A DNA stretch of 64,000 bases from JAGVSZ01 sp035456405 (GTDB lineage Bacteria > Pseudomonadota > Gammaproteobacteria > Burkholderiales > SG8-39). Where the stretch lies: NCBI GenBank assembly GCA_035456405.1, contig DATIDG010000015.1, positions 62,001-126,000 on the forward strand, read 5' to 3'. Positions within the stretch are counted from its first letter, which is position 1; each line of letters begins with the position of its first letter. Positions 1 through 7,605 of the stretch are shown piece after piece. The position numbers were made by a program, and so were the translations under genes. A model generated the notes under the pieces. That model did no database searches. It was given only the letters and a program-made list of their open reading frames with translations, and was not told the origin of the DNA.

Positions 1-195
1 CTCGAGCCCGATGAACGGCAGCACCGGCCACGCGCCGAACAGCGCAAATCCGATCCCGATCGCGAAGGAGAGGCAGGCCGTGAAGACGAGCAGCCAGACC
101 AGCGCCTGCGGCGGCAGCGAGCAGTTGCGCTTCGTCGTCAGGCTGAAGCCGGCGCTCGAATCGAGCGTCCGGACCTCGATGCGCGACTCGTCCAT
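1..195 (-). CDS. DUF2244 membrane protein, C-terminus cut by window edge
   Basis: The first 65 codons of a minus-strand gene are visible; the rest lies beyond the left edge. The ATG at 195-193 gives MDESRIEVRTLDSSAGFSL, then a motif (TTKRNCSLPPQAL) and a hydrophobic stretch from about residue 30 (LVWLLVFTACLSFAIGIGFA). This order, a short polar head with RNCSLPP followed by a membrane hairpin, matches DUF2244 inner-membrane proteins of unknown function. It lies downstream of bioB-bioC in the same direction, about 125 bases after bioC. Function cannot be inferred. Confidence 0.7.
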   Translation of the reverse strand, partial: MDESRIEVRTLDSSAGFSLTTKRNCSLPPQALVWLLVFTACLSFAIGIGFALFGAWPVLPFIGLE

Positions 196-320
196 GCTCG
201 AGCGGAAATGCGTCTGAAGCGGCCGGAAAACTGCGCGCGTCAGGGCGCGCTAAGGTACCACACGCCCCTCGCGGCCAGCAAGCCGAGGCCGCCGATCTCT
301 TGATCGGAACCGCTTGACAA

Positions 321-1202
321 TCAACCGGGTTTTCGCGCGGGGCGATTGCGATCGATTCTGATTATCGCGCGGCCATCGGCCGCCGTGCGGGGCGTGCCCT
401 TCCACGCGTGACCGTAGACGATCTCGAAGCTCGCCGGCACGCGCCCGTCGCGCGCGAGGCCCGCAAGGGCCGTGCGGGCTCGCACCCAGCGGCGTGCGCC
501 GGTAAGCGCGCGGCGCCGGTCTGCGTGTGCATTGCGCAGCCCGCCCGCGCGCAGGTCGGCGATGAGGCCCTCGGGGCTGCCGTAGGTCAGCGTGATCACC
601 TCCATGTCCATCACCGGGTCGGCGAAACCTGCCGCCACGAGCGCGTCGCCGACGTCGTGCATGTCCGCGAACGGATGGACGTGCGGCGTCGTATCGGCGA
701 ATGCCGTGCGCAGTTCCTTCAGGGTGTCGGGGCCGTAGGTCGAGAACATCAGTAGCCCGCCGACCTCGAGCGCGCGATGCCATTCGCGGAGGGTCGCGTC
801 AATATCGCCGGACCAGGCGAGCGCGAGGTTCGACCACACCATCGAGCACGCGCCGGGCTTGAGCGGAAGCGCGGAGATGTCCGCGCATACGAAGTGCTCG
901 CGCGCACCGCGCAGGAGTGAGCGGGCGCGCGCGGTTAGCGGCCGCGCGTCGCGGGCGCGGCGCAGCATGCCGAGCGCGAAATCGGTCGCAACGACCTCGG
1001 CGGCGGGGTAGCGCTCGCGGAGAATTGCGAGACCTGCGGCGCCGCAGCCCGCGTCGAGGATCCGCGCTGGATCATGCCTGACGTAGGCGAGCCGCTCCGC
1101 CATCCGGCGCTCCACCTCGCGCGCGAGTGGATCCGTCGCGGGCGCCGCCGCCGCATGCTCGAACCACCGCCTGGCGGCGCGGCGGTCGAGCCAGCCGTCC
1201 AT
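321..1202 (-). CDS. bioC: Malonyl-[ACP] O-methyltransferase BioC
   Basis: A 293-residue class I SAM methyltransferase that methylates malonyl-ACP so that fatty-acid synthesis can build the pimeloyl moiety of biotin. Motif I reads ILDAGCG at residues 48-54. Further on are the BioC-like SNLALAWSGD and FSTYGPDTLKELR segments, typical of BioC and unlike UbiE or generic methyltransferases. Length is slightly above the usual 250-280. The gene follows bioB by 15 bases on the same strand, so the two are probably cotranscribed. Family assignment is strong; activity is inferred. Confidence 0.9.
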   Translation of the reverse strand: MDGWLDRRAARRWFEHAAAAPATDPLAREVERRMAERLAYVRHDPARILDAGCGAAGLAILRERYPAAEVVATDFALGMLRRARDARPLTARARSLLRGAREHFVCADISALPLKPGACSMVWSNLALAWSGDIDATLREWHRALEVGGLLMFSTYGPDTLKELRTAFADTTPHVHPFADMHDVGDALVAAGFADPVMDMEVITLTYGSPEGLIADLRAGGLRNAHADRRRALTGARRWVRARTALAGLARDGRVPASFEIVYGHAWKGTPRTAADGRAIIRIDRNRPARKPG

Positions 1203-1217
1203 TGCCTGAGCTCTCCT

Positions 1218-2192
1218 CTACTCGGGGGCGATGCCGAGCTTGGCGAGCAGTGCGCGATCCGCTTGCGCGTCCGGGTTGCCGGTCGTGAGAAGCCGGTCAC
1301 CGTAGAAGATCGAGTTGGCCCCGGCGAGAAAGCAGAGTGCCTGGACGGCCTCGGGCATCTCGCGCCGGCCGGCGGAGAGGCGCACGTAGCTCGCCGGCAT
1401 CGTTATGCGCGCGCAGGCGATGGTGCGCACGAACTCGGCCCAGTCGAGTTCCGCCTCGCCCTCGAGCGGTGTGCCCGCGACGCGCACGAGCTCGTTGATC
1501 GGCACCGACTCGGGCGGCGGATCGAGACTCGCGAGCGCGGCGATCAGCCCGGCGCGCTCGGCGCGAGATTCCCCCATGCCCACGATCCCGCCGCTGCAGA
1601 CGCGCATGCCGGCGCGCCGCACCCGCTCCAGCGTGTCGAGGCGGTCCTCGTACTGACGGGTGGTGATGATCCGGCCGTAGATCTCGGGCGCGGTGTCGAG
1701 GTTGTGGTTGTAGTAGTCGAGTCCCGCGTCCTTGAGCTGCTCGGCCTGCCCTTCCCGCAGCATCCCGAGCGTGGCGCATGTTTCGAGCCCGAGCGCTTTG
1801 ACCGCGCGCACCATGCCAAGTACCGGCTCCAGATCGCGCTGTTTCGGGCCGCGCCAGGCGGCCCCCATGCAGAAGCGCGCCGCGCCCGCGGCCTTAGCGC
1901 GGCGCGCCGCTTCGACGACGGCCGCTACGCCGAGCGTGGGCTCGTCCGCTACGCCGGTCCGATAACGCGCCGACTGCGGGCAATACGCGCAGTCCTCGGG
2001 ACAGCCGCCGGTCTTGATTGAGAGCAGCGTGGAGAGCTGCATCCGACCCGGTTCAAAATGCCGGCGATGCATGGTCTGCGCCCGGTACACGAGCTCGAGC
2101 AGCGGCTCGTCGAACAGCCGCTCGACCTCCGCCCGCGACCAGCGCACCGCAGCCGGCCCCGTGCGGGCGGCGACGTTGACCATCTCATGCAT
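1218..2192 (-). CDS. bioB: Biotin synthase BioB
   Basis: A radical SAM enzyme inserting sulfur into dethiobiotin. With the start at the ATG at 2192 (MHEMVNVAA) the protein has 324 residues. The radical SAM triad C-PEDC-AYC falls at Cys64, Cys68 and Cys71, inside TLLSIKTGGCPEDCAYCPQS. The YNHNLDT and GMGES motifs of BioB follow. The open frame continues upstream to 2255, but those codons are arginine-rich, unlike BioB, and would overlap the divergent comF start, so the internal ATG is preferred. A second ATG lies at 2183. It forms a unit with bioC. Confidence 0.93.
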   Translation of the reverse strand: MHEMVNVAARTGPAAVRWSRAEVERLFDEPLLELVYRAQTMHRRHFEPGRMQLSTLLSIKTGGCPEDCAYCPQSARYRTGVADEPTLGVAAVVEAARRAKAAGAARFCMGAAWRGPKQRDLEPVLGMVRAVKALGLETCATLGMLREGQAEQLKDAGLDYYNHNLDTAPEIYGRIITTRQYEDRLDTLERVRRAGMRVCSGGIVGMGESRAERAGLIAALASLDPPPESVPINELVRVAGTPLEGEAELDWAEFVRTIACARITMPASYVRLSAGRREMPEAVQALCFLAGANSIFYGDRLLTTGNPDAQADRALLAKLGIAPE

Positions 2193-2248
2193 CCTGTCTA
2201 GCCTCTTGTCGCGTCGAGTGTCCGCGTCGCGCACGCGCCTGTCAAATC

Positions 2249-2941
2249 GTGCCATTCACATCGCTCCGTTCCCGCGCCCTGCGCGCCCTGCTGGCGCAGG
2301 ACTGCGTCCTCTGCGCCGCTCCGAGCGGCGATGCCCTGTTTTGCGCGGGCTGCGAGCGCGAACTTCCCGCGCTCGGCGATGCGTGCCCGCAGTGCGCGGG
2401 CCCGAGTCCCGGTGGCGCTGTCTGCGGCGCTTGCCTGAGGGACCCGCCGAGCTTCGACGCAACGATGGCGGTGTGGCGCTACGAGTTTCCGGTCGACCGG
2501 TTGGTGCTGGCGCTGAAGTACGGCGGACGACTCGCGCTCGCCGGGGCGTTCGGCGACGCGCTCGCGGCACGCACGGCCGATCGGCGCGTCGACGCGCTCG
2601 TGCCGATGCCGCTCGCGTCGGCACGGCTGCGCGAGCGGGGATTCAACCAGGCGATGGAGATCGCGCGCCGGTGCGCGCGAGACACGGCCATTCGCATCGA
2701 CGCTGCGCTCGTCGCGCGCGTGCGCGACACGCCGCCGCAGACCGACCTGCAGCACGACGCGCGGGCGGCAAACGTCCGCGGCGCGTTCGCCTTCACTGGC
2801 ACCGTAGCCGGGATGTCGCTAGCGATCGTCGACGACGTCATGACGACGGGCGCGAGCCTCGAGGAGCTTGCGAAGACCCTGAAGCGCGCCGGCGCAGTGC
2901 GCGTCGAGAACTGGGTCGTGGCGCGGGTCTGGCTGCGTTGA
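2249..2941 (+). CDS. comF: ComF family phosphoribosyltransferase-like protein
   Basis: A 230-residue ComF/GntX protein. The N-terminus carries zinc-ribbon cysteines (CVLC near residue 19, then CAGC, CPQC and CGAC). The C-terminus carries a PRPP-binding loop, LAIVDDVMTTGAS, of type I phosphoribosyltransferases, and the family motif RGFNQA lies in between. ComF proteins are linked to DNA uptake in competent bacteria, but their exact reaction is unclear. It is divergent from bioB and is followed 5 bases later by trmL. Confidence 0.88.
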   Translation: MPFTSLRSRALRALLAQDCVLCAAPSGDALFCAGCERELPALGDACPQCAGPSPGGAVCGACLRDPPSFDATMAVWRYEFPVDRLVLALKYGGRLALAGAFGDALAARTADRRVDALVPMPLASARLRERGFNQAMEIARRCARDTAIRIDAALVARVRDTPPQTDLQHDARAANVRGAFAFTGTVAGMSLAIVDDVMTTGASLEELAKTLKRAGAVRVENWVVARVWLR

Positions 2942-2946
2942 ACCAG

Positions 2947-3429
2947 ATGCTCGACGTCGTCCTCTACCAGCCGGAGATCCCGCCGAACACCGGAAACGTG
3001 CTGCGGCTCTGCGCCAACGCCGGTTGCCGGCTCCACCTCGTACGGCCGCTCGGCTTCCTCATCACCGATCGGGCGCTACGGCGCGCGGGCCTCGACTACG
3101 CCGAGATTCAGGCGGCAACGCTTCACGATGAGTGGGCGGCGGCGCGCGCGCACTTCGCCGGCCGCCGCATGTTCGCGTTCTCGTCGCGCGCCCGGCGCGA
3201 CTATGCCGATATCCGCTTCCAGCGCGACGACGTGCTCGTCTTCGGCCCGGAGACGCGCGGCTTGCCCGATGCGGTGCTCGCGGAATTCCCGGCCGAGCGC
3301 CGCCTGCTGATCCCGATGCGCGCCGGCAGCCGCAGCGTCAACCTGTCCAACGCCGTCGCGCTCGTCGTATATGAGGCATGGCGCCAGGCGGGCTTCGCCG
3401 GAGCGGCCGGCCCGCTCCCCGGCGTATGA
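2947..3429 (+). CDS. trmL: tRNA (cytidine(34)/uridine(34)-2'-O)-methyltransferase TrmL
   Basis: A 160-residue SPOUT methyltransferase that 2'-O-methylates the wobble base of tRNA-Leu in TrmL proteins. It opens with MLDVVLYQPEIPPNTGN, which aligns with the start of E. coli TrmL, and has the trefoil-knot motifs VLVFGPETRGLP and IPMRAGSRSVNLSNAVA near the C-terminus. The ATG at 2947 was chosen by this N-terminal match; the frame is open much further upstream, where it only shadows comF and bioB. The spacing suggests cotranscription with comF. Confidence 0.92.
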   Translation: MLDVVLYQPEIPPNTGNVLRLCANAGCRLHLVRPLGFLITDRALRRAGLDYAEIQAATLHDEWAAARAHFAGRRMFAFSSRARRDYADIRFQRDDVLVFGPETRGLPDAVLAEFPAERRLLIPMRAGSRSVNLSNAVALVVYEAWRQAGFAGAAGPLPGV

Positions 3430-3485
3430 TGGCGAGGTCGCCCATCCCGCGGCGACCTCACCTGTCACCTGCAAAGGAGGAAACA

Positions 3486-3707
3486 ATGGCGAAGAACCGC
3501 TCCGACGGCGTATACCGGGTGATCGACGCGATCGGCACCAGCAAGACCTCTTGGGAGGATGCGGCCAAGCAGGCGGTCGATACCGCTTCCAAGTCGTTGC
3601 GCGACCTGCGCATCGCCGAAGTCACGAAGATGGACATGAAGGTCGAGGACGGCAAGGTCGTCGCCTACCGCACGCGGGTGCAGCTCTCGTTCAAATACGA
3701 GGGCTAG
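3486..3707 (+). CDS. Dodecin, flavin-binding protein
   Basis: A 73-residue protein starting MAKNRSDGVYRVIDAIGTS and containing the dodecin features SWEDAAKQAV and a strand-rich C-terminal half ending QLSFKYEG. Dodecins assemble into hollow dodecamers that bind riboflavin-type ligands. The start is fixed by a strong Shine-Dalgarno AAAGGAGG about 6 bases before the ATG. It is convergent with gpsA, with only 8 bases between the stops. Confidence 0.92.
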   Translation: MAKNRSDGVYRVIDAIGTSKTSWEDAAKQAVDTASKSLRDLRIAEVTKMDMKVEDGKVVAYRTRVQLSFKYEG

Positions 3708-3715
3708 CGGGCCGG

Positions 3716-4696
3716 CTACTCGGCCTTCGGGTCGCGTGCGAGCAGCTGCGCGACCGCCTCGGCAGGGGCGCGGCCCTCGAACAGCACCGCGCAAACCTCG
3801 CGCGAGATCGGCATGTCGATTTCGCGTGCCCGTGCGATCGCGTCGACCTCGCGCGCGGTGTGCACGCCCTCGGCGACGTGGCCCAACCCGGCGAGGATCG
3901 CACCGAGCTTCTCGCCGCGGCCGAGCGCGAGCCCGACGCGGCGGTTGCGCGAGAGGTCGCCGGTGCACGTGAGGATGAGGTCGCCCGCGCCGGCGAGGCC
4001 CATGAACGTCTCCACGCGTCCGCCGAGCGCCACGCCGAGCCGCGCGACCTCGGCCAGCCCTCTCGTCACGAGCGCTGCGCGCGCGTTGAGCCCGAGGCCG
4101 AGGCCGTCAGAGATTCCGGTGGCGATCGCCATCACGTTCTTCACTGCACCGCCCACCTCGACGCCGATCAGGTCGTCGCTGAAATAGACGCGCAGCCGGC
4201 GCTGGTGCAGTTCGCGCGCCAGATTCCGGGCGAAGTCGGCCTTGGCCGCGGCCAGCGTCACTGCCGTAGGCAGCCCTCTCGCCACCTCGAGCGCGAAGCT
4301 CGGGCCGGAGAGCGCCGCCGCGGGCGCGCCTTCCCCGAGCACCTCGGCGACCACCTGGTGCGGAAGTCTTCCGGTCGACTGCTCGAAGCCCTTGCACACC
4401 CAGACGACCGCGCGCCACACCGCCGCATGACGGATGAAACCGAAAGCATGGCGGAGACCCGCAATGGGCGTCGCGATCAGCGCCACGTCGGCGCCTCGTA
4501 TGGCGGCGACGGGATCGTCCTCGACGGCGACGGCCACGGGCAGCGTCACTTCGGGGAGATAGCGGGAGCGACGCTCGGTGCGAAGGCTCTCGCGCTGGAC
4601 GGCGTCGCGCGCCCACAAGGTGACTTCGTGCTCCTCGGAATAGGCGATCGCGAGCGCGGTCCCCCAGGCACCCGCCCCGATGATCGCGATCTTCAT
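3716..4696 (-). CDS. gpsA: Glycerol-3-phosphate dehydrogenase [NAD(P)+]
   Basis: A 326-residue enzyme that makes sn-glycerol 3-phosphate for phospholipids. It begins MKIAIIGAGAWGTALA, with the GxGxxG nucleotide-binding loop. The conserved catalytic stretch GAVKNVMAIATGISDGL and the C-terminal all-alpha dimer region are present, and the length is normal. It is the last gene of the minus-strand run from the ArsR-type gene through rhodanese, grxC, secB and the SH3 protein. A 113-base gap with a GC hairpin separates it from the SH3 gene. Confidence 0.95.
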   Translation of the reverse strand: MKIAIIGAGAWGTALAIAYSEEHEVTLWARDAVQRESLRTERRSRYLPEVTLPVAVAVEDDPVAAIRGADVALIATPIAGLRHAFGFIRHAAVWRAVVWVCKGFEQSTGRLPHQVVAEVLGEGAPAAALSGPSFALEVARGLPTAVTLAAAKADFARNLARELHQRRLRVYFSDDLIGVEVGGAVKNVMAIATGISDGLGLGLNARAALVTRGLAEVARLGVALGGRVETFMGLAGAGDLILTCTGDLSRNRRVGLALGRGEKLGAILAGLGHVAEGVHTAREVDAIARAREIDMPISREVCAVLFEGRAPAEAVAQLLARDPKAE

Positions 4697-4759
4697 GCTG
4701 GCGACCGTCCCACCCGGGCGAACGCGGGTCCAGCCACCATCAGCCCACTAATGGAGACT

Positions 4760-4775
4760 AGGGGCTCCGCCCCCT
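4760..4775. repeat. GC-rich short palindrome upstream of gpsA
   Basis: The sequence AGGGGCTCCGCCCCCT can fold into a short GC stem. A similar hairpin with a following C-run (GGGGGCACGCCCCCT) occurs near 10325. Short intergenic palindromes of this kind are common in GC-rich bacteria. Here it could act as a weak terminator for the SH3 gene or an mRNA-stability element. Two copies in 64 kb are too few to define a family. Confidence 0.4.
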
Positions 4776-4809
4776 GAATATCGCCGGCGCGCATTGCACT
4801 TGCCGGGCG

Positions 4810-5241
4810 CTAGAGGCCCCAGACCTGGCTGATGCGGACGAACCCGCTCGATCCGTCCGCGTGGCGCACCCGCGCCCAACCGGTCACACCGGCTTCGACT
4901 AGATCGAGCACCACGCCCTGTTGCGCCCGGAACGCGACCGGCGCGGCATCCTCCGGCCGCTGGCGCACGTCCGCGACCGGCGCAGCGACGATCACCGTGC
5001 GCTTGTCCGCGAGCAGCTTCCGCTCGATCCATGACAGCGCCCCAAAGGGGTCCCGCACCTTCACCCAGGCACCGTCGGTGGCGATGATCTCGACCGGGAG
5101 GTTTCGGCTCGCCACATACAGCCTCGTCGCGCGCGTCGACGGTGCGTCGTACAGCACGGCTGGCGTCTCGCCGATCGCGCTGAACTCGGCGGTGGCGACG
5201 AGCGGAAACGCCAGTGCGGCAACGGCGAACGCGGCGCGCAT
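4810..5241 (-). CDS. Secreted SH3-domain protein
   Basis: A 143-residue protein with an N-terminal signal peptide (MRAAFAVAALAFPLVATA) and two bacterial SH3-like repeats. The first runs about residues 25-75 (VLYDAPSTRATRLYVASR, ending SWIERKLL); the second runs about 80-143 (DVRQRPEDAAPVAFRAQQG, ending GFVRISQVWGL). Bacterial SH3 domains usually bind peptidoglycan or act in envelope complexes. It lies 4 bases after secB in the same direction. The partner is unknown. Confidence 0.8.
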   Translation of the reverse strand: MRAAFAVAALAFPLVATAEFSAIGETPAVLYDAPSTRATRLYVASRNLPVEIIATDGAWVKVRDPFGALSWIERKLLADKRTVIVAAPVADVRQRPEDAAPVAFRAQQGVVLDLVEAGVTGWARVRHADGSSGFVRISQVWGL

Positions 5242-5245
5242 GAGG

Positions 5246-5710
5246 CTAGTGCGCGATCTCGATGCGCGGGCTCTGCTTCTCGGCCTCCGCCTCCAGGCGC
5301 GCCGCGTACATCGCCTCGAAGTTGACCGGCTGGAGATGGATCGCCGGGAATCCCGCGCGTCCGATCAGCTCCGCGACCACCTCGCGCGCGTAGGGAAACA
5401 GAATGTTCGGACATGCGACGCCCAGGATCGGATCGAGGTCCGCCGCCGGGACGTGCTGGATCCGGAAGATCCCCGCCTGCGCAGCCTCGACGAGAAACAG
5501 CGTCTTGTCGCCCGCCTTCGCGGTGACAGTCACGGTGACGACGACCTCGAACAGCGCCTCGTTGAGCCGCTGGGCAGCGTTCTGGAGCTGCACCTCGACC
5601 TGCGGCTGTGCCGGCTCGAGGAACGCCTGCGGGCTGTTCGGCGTCTCGACCGAGGCGTCCTTGACGTAGACCTTCTCGATGCTGAACACGGGCTGCTGCG
5701 AATCGGTCAT
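5246..5710 (-). CDS. secB: Protein-export chaperone SecB
   Basis: A 154-residue cytosolic chaperone that keeps preproteins unfolded and hands them to SecA. It carries characteristic SecB segments: FSIEKVYVKDASVETPN near the N-terminus, the acidic and hydrophobic core strands, and CPNILFPYAREVVAELI toward the C-terminus. The length is typical. It follows grxC by 63 bases, the usual betaproteobacterial order. Confidence 0.96.
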   Translation of the reverse strand: MTDSQQPVFSIEKVYVKDASVETPNSPQAFLEPAQPQVEVQLQNAAQRLNEALFEVVVTVTVTAKAGDKTLFLVEAAQAGIFRIQHVPAADLDPILGVACPNILFPYAREVVAELIGRAGFPAIHLQPVNFEAMYAARLEAEAEKQSPRIEIAH

Positions 5711-5773
5711 GCGGGCGCTCTCCGGGCAGTGTGGCGTTGCGCGCGCAGTCTGGCGCGCGAAGTGGGGGGCGGG

Positions 5774-6031
5774 TTACACCGCCGCAAGCAGCGAGTCGAG
5801 GCGGCCCTGCCGCTCGAGCTCGTGCAGCTCATCGCAGCCGCCGACGTGCGTTCTACCGATCCATATCTGCGGGACGGTGCGGCGACCGCTGCGGCGCTGC
5901 ATCTCCGCGCGGCGGTGCGGTGCCGCGTCGAGGTCGATCTTCTCGATCTCGGCGCCCTTCGAGCGCAGCAGCGCCTCCGCGCGGCGGCAGTATGGACACC
6001 ACTCGGTGGCGTACATGACGACCCTCGTCAC
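5774..6031 (-). CDS. grxC: Glutaredoxin 3
   Basis: An 85-residue dithiol glutaredoxin. The redox motif CPYC is at residues 12-15, followed by the TVPQIWI cis-proline loop and the GGCDEL glutathione-binding segment. The start is taken as the GTG at 6031: it gives an N-terminus (VTRVVMYATEW) that lines up with Grx3 proteins, and its GTGA overlaps the rhodanese stop by 4 bases, indicating translational coupling. An ATG at 6016 is the alternative. Confidence 0.92.
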   Translation of the reverse strand: MTRVVMYATEWCPYCRRAEALLRSKGAEIEKIDLDAAPHRRAEMQRRSGRRTVPQIWIGRTHVGGCDELHELERQGRLDSLLAAV

Positions 6032-6438
6032 CGCTTCTCGGTGGGGAGGCCAGCCTGCTGCCAGGCCGCGATTCCGCCGGCGAGGTTCACCACGTTGGCG
6101 AAGCCGTGCTTGCGCAGGATCGAGGCGGCGGAGCCGGAGCGGTTGCCGGTCGCGCACGAAACGATCACCGGCTTCTCCTTGAAGCGCTCGAGGTCCCTGA
6201 TGCGCGCCTCGAGCTCGCCGAGCGGGACATTGCGCGCGTTGAGGATGTGCGACTGCGCGAATTCCCCCGGCTCGCGCACGTCGATCACGACGGCGTCCTT
6301 CTGGTTGATCAGCATGGTCGCCTCGAGGGTGCCCACGCTCGGGCCGCCGGCCCCGCGCCGCACGAGCGGCCAGACGAGCATCGCGCCGCTGACAAACGCG
6401 ATTGCGATGAGGAAGATGTTCTCGGTGATGAATTTCAT
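6028..6438 (-). CDS. Membrane-anchored rhodanese-like sulfurtransferase
   Basis: A 136-residue protein with one N-terminal membrane helix (about residues 7-26, IFLIAIAFVSGAMLVW) and a single rhodanese domain. The domain contains DVREPGEF and the active-site loop SCATGNRSGSA, with the catalytic cysteine at residue 95. The start is ATG 6438. A GTG four codons earlier (6450) overlaps the stop of the ArsR-type gene as GTGA and could be used instead. It is coupled to grxC, so a shared role in thiol or sulfur redox handling is plausible. Confidence 0.88.
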   Translation of the reverse strand: MKFITENIFLIAIAFVSGAMLVWPLVRRGAGGPSVGTLEATMLINQKDAVVIDVREPGEFAQSHILNARNVPLGELEARIRDLERFKEKPVIVSCATGNRSGSAASILRKHGFANVVNLAGGIAAWQQAGLPTEKR

Positions 6439-6446
6439 GACGGGAG

Positions 6447-6779
6447 TCACTTGCTCTGCGGGATGCCGCAGAACACCTCGCGCATCATCCCGATCAATGC
6501 GAGCGTGCGCTGGTCGCCGACGCGGTAGAAGACGCGGTTCGCGTCCTTCCGTGCCTTGAGCACGCCCTTCTCGCGCAGGATCGCGAGGTGTTGCGAGATG
6601 TTGCTCTGGGACGTGCCCACCGCGTCCACGATGTCCTGCACGCTCACCTCGTCGTTGCCGAGCACGCACAGGATCTTCAGGCGCAGCGGATGGGCCATCG
6701 CCTTGATCGCGCGCGCCGCCTGGTCAATCTGCTCCTGGCGGCCGATCAGCCCGAAGATGTCCTGCGAATCGCGCTTCAA
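6447..6779 (-). CDS. ArsR-family winged-helix regulator
   Basis: A repressor-type helix-turn-helix protein of about 110 residues. Recognition-helix sequence is TSQSNISQHLAILREKG, the wing is KDANRVFYRVGD, and AIKAMAHPLRLKIL precedes them, as in ArsR proteins. No obvious metal-binding cysteine cluster is present apart from a single C-terminal cysteine. The start is uncertain: no ATG precedes the domain in frame, and TTG at 6779 gives LKRDSQDIFGLIGRQEQI, matching the expected N-terminus. It heads the rhodanese / grxC / secB run. Confidence 0.8.
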   Translation of the reverse strand: MKRDSQDIFGLIGRQEQIDQAARAIKAMAHPLRLKILCVLGNDEVSVQDIVDAVGTSQSNISQHLAILREKGVLKARKDANRVFYRVGDQRTLALIGMMREVFCGIPQSK

Positions 6780-6810
6780 GGGTCGAGGTGGTCCATAAGG
6801 AAAGCGCCAT

Positions 6811-6816
6811 ATTATA
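6811..6816 (-). promoter_or_regulatory. Consensus -10 element for the ArsR-rhodanese-grxC-secB run
   Basis: The minus strand reads TATAAT here, a perfect sigma-70 -10 box in an otherwise GC-rich region. It lies about 32 bases before the proposed TTG start of the ArsR-type gene. No good -35 is seen at the right distance (the minus strand reads GGCGCA), so activation or an extended context may be needed. The same AT-rich patch lies 40-45 bases before the divergent gpmA start and could serve both directions. Confidence 0.55.
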
Positions 6817-6855
6817 GAATTAGGCGCCGATTCTGCGCCGCAGCGGCGTCCGACC

Positions 6856-7605
6856 ATGCACAAGCTCGTTCTCCTCCGCCACGGCGAGAGCCTCTGGAAC
6901 CGCGAGAACCGGTTCACCGGCTGGACCGACGTCGACCTGTCCGAGCACGGACGCGAGGAGGCGCGCCGCGCGGGCCGGCTGCTCGCGGAGAGCGGCTACA
7001 CGTTCGACATGGCGTACACGTCGGTCCTCAAGCGCGCGATAAAGACGCTCTGGCTGGCGCTGGAGGAGATGGACCGCATGTGGATTCCGATCCACAACTC
7101 CTGGCGCCTGAACGAACGCCACTATGGCGCGCTGCAGGGCCTGAACAAGGCGGAGACGGCGCAGAAGTTCGGCGAAGACCAGGTGCTTGCATGGCGGCGC
7201 AGCTACGACACGCCGCCACCCGCACTGACGCTAGACGACCCGCGCCACCCGGGCAACGACCCGCGCTATGCCGCGCTCTCCGCGGCCGAGCTGCCGCTCA
7301 CCGAGTGCCTGAAGGACACGGTGGCGCGCTTCCTCCCCTACTGGCACGAGGCGATCGCGCCCGCGGTGCGGTCCGGGAACCGCGTCGTCATTGCCGCGCA
7401 CGGCAACTCGATCCGCGCACTGGTGAAGTACCTGGACGACGTGAGCGAACAGGACATCGTCGGCCTCAACATCCCGACCGGAATCCCGCTGGTCTACGAG
7501 CTGGACGCAGCGCTCAAGCCCGTCGGTCACTACTATCTCGGCGATCCGTCGATGGTCGAAGCGGCGGTTCGGGCCGTCGCGAGCCAGGGCAAGGCGCGCG
7601 TTTGA
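6856..7605 (+). CDS. gpmA: 2,3-bisphosphoglycerate-dependent phosphoglycerate mutase
   Basis: A 249-residue glycolytic enzyme interconverting 3- and 2-phosphoglycerate. The phosphohistidine motif LLRHGESLWN puts the catalytic His at residue 9. The second conserved histidine is in AAHGNSIRALVKYLD, and NRFTGWTDVDLS is present. Length is normal. The next gene starts inside its stop codon (TTGA). Confidence 0.96.
   Translation: MHKLVLLRHGESLWNRENRFTGWTDVDLSEHGREEARRAGRLLAESGYTFDMAYTSVLKRAIKTLWLALEEMDRMWIPIHNSWRLNERHYGALQGLNKAETAQKFGEDQVLAWRRSYDTPPPALTLDDPRHPGNDPRYAALSAAELPLTECLKDTVARFLPYWHEAIAPAVRSGNRVVIAAHGNSIRALVKYLDDVSEQDIVGLNIPTGIPLVYELDAALKPVGHYYLGDPSMVEAAVRAVASQGKARV

Noticed and set aside
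2183..2255. Longer bioB reading frame starting at 2255
   Set aside because: The additional residues are Arg/Asp-rich, not found in BioB, and the start would overlap the divergent comF coding start.
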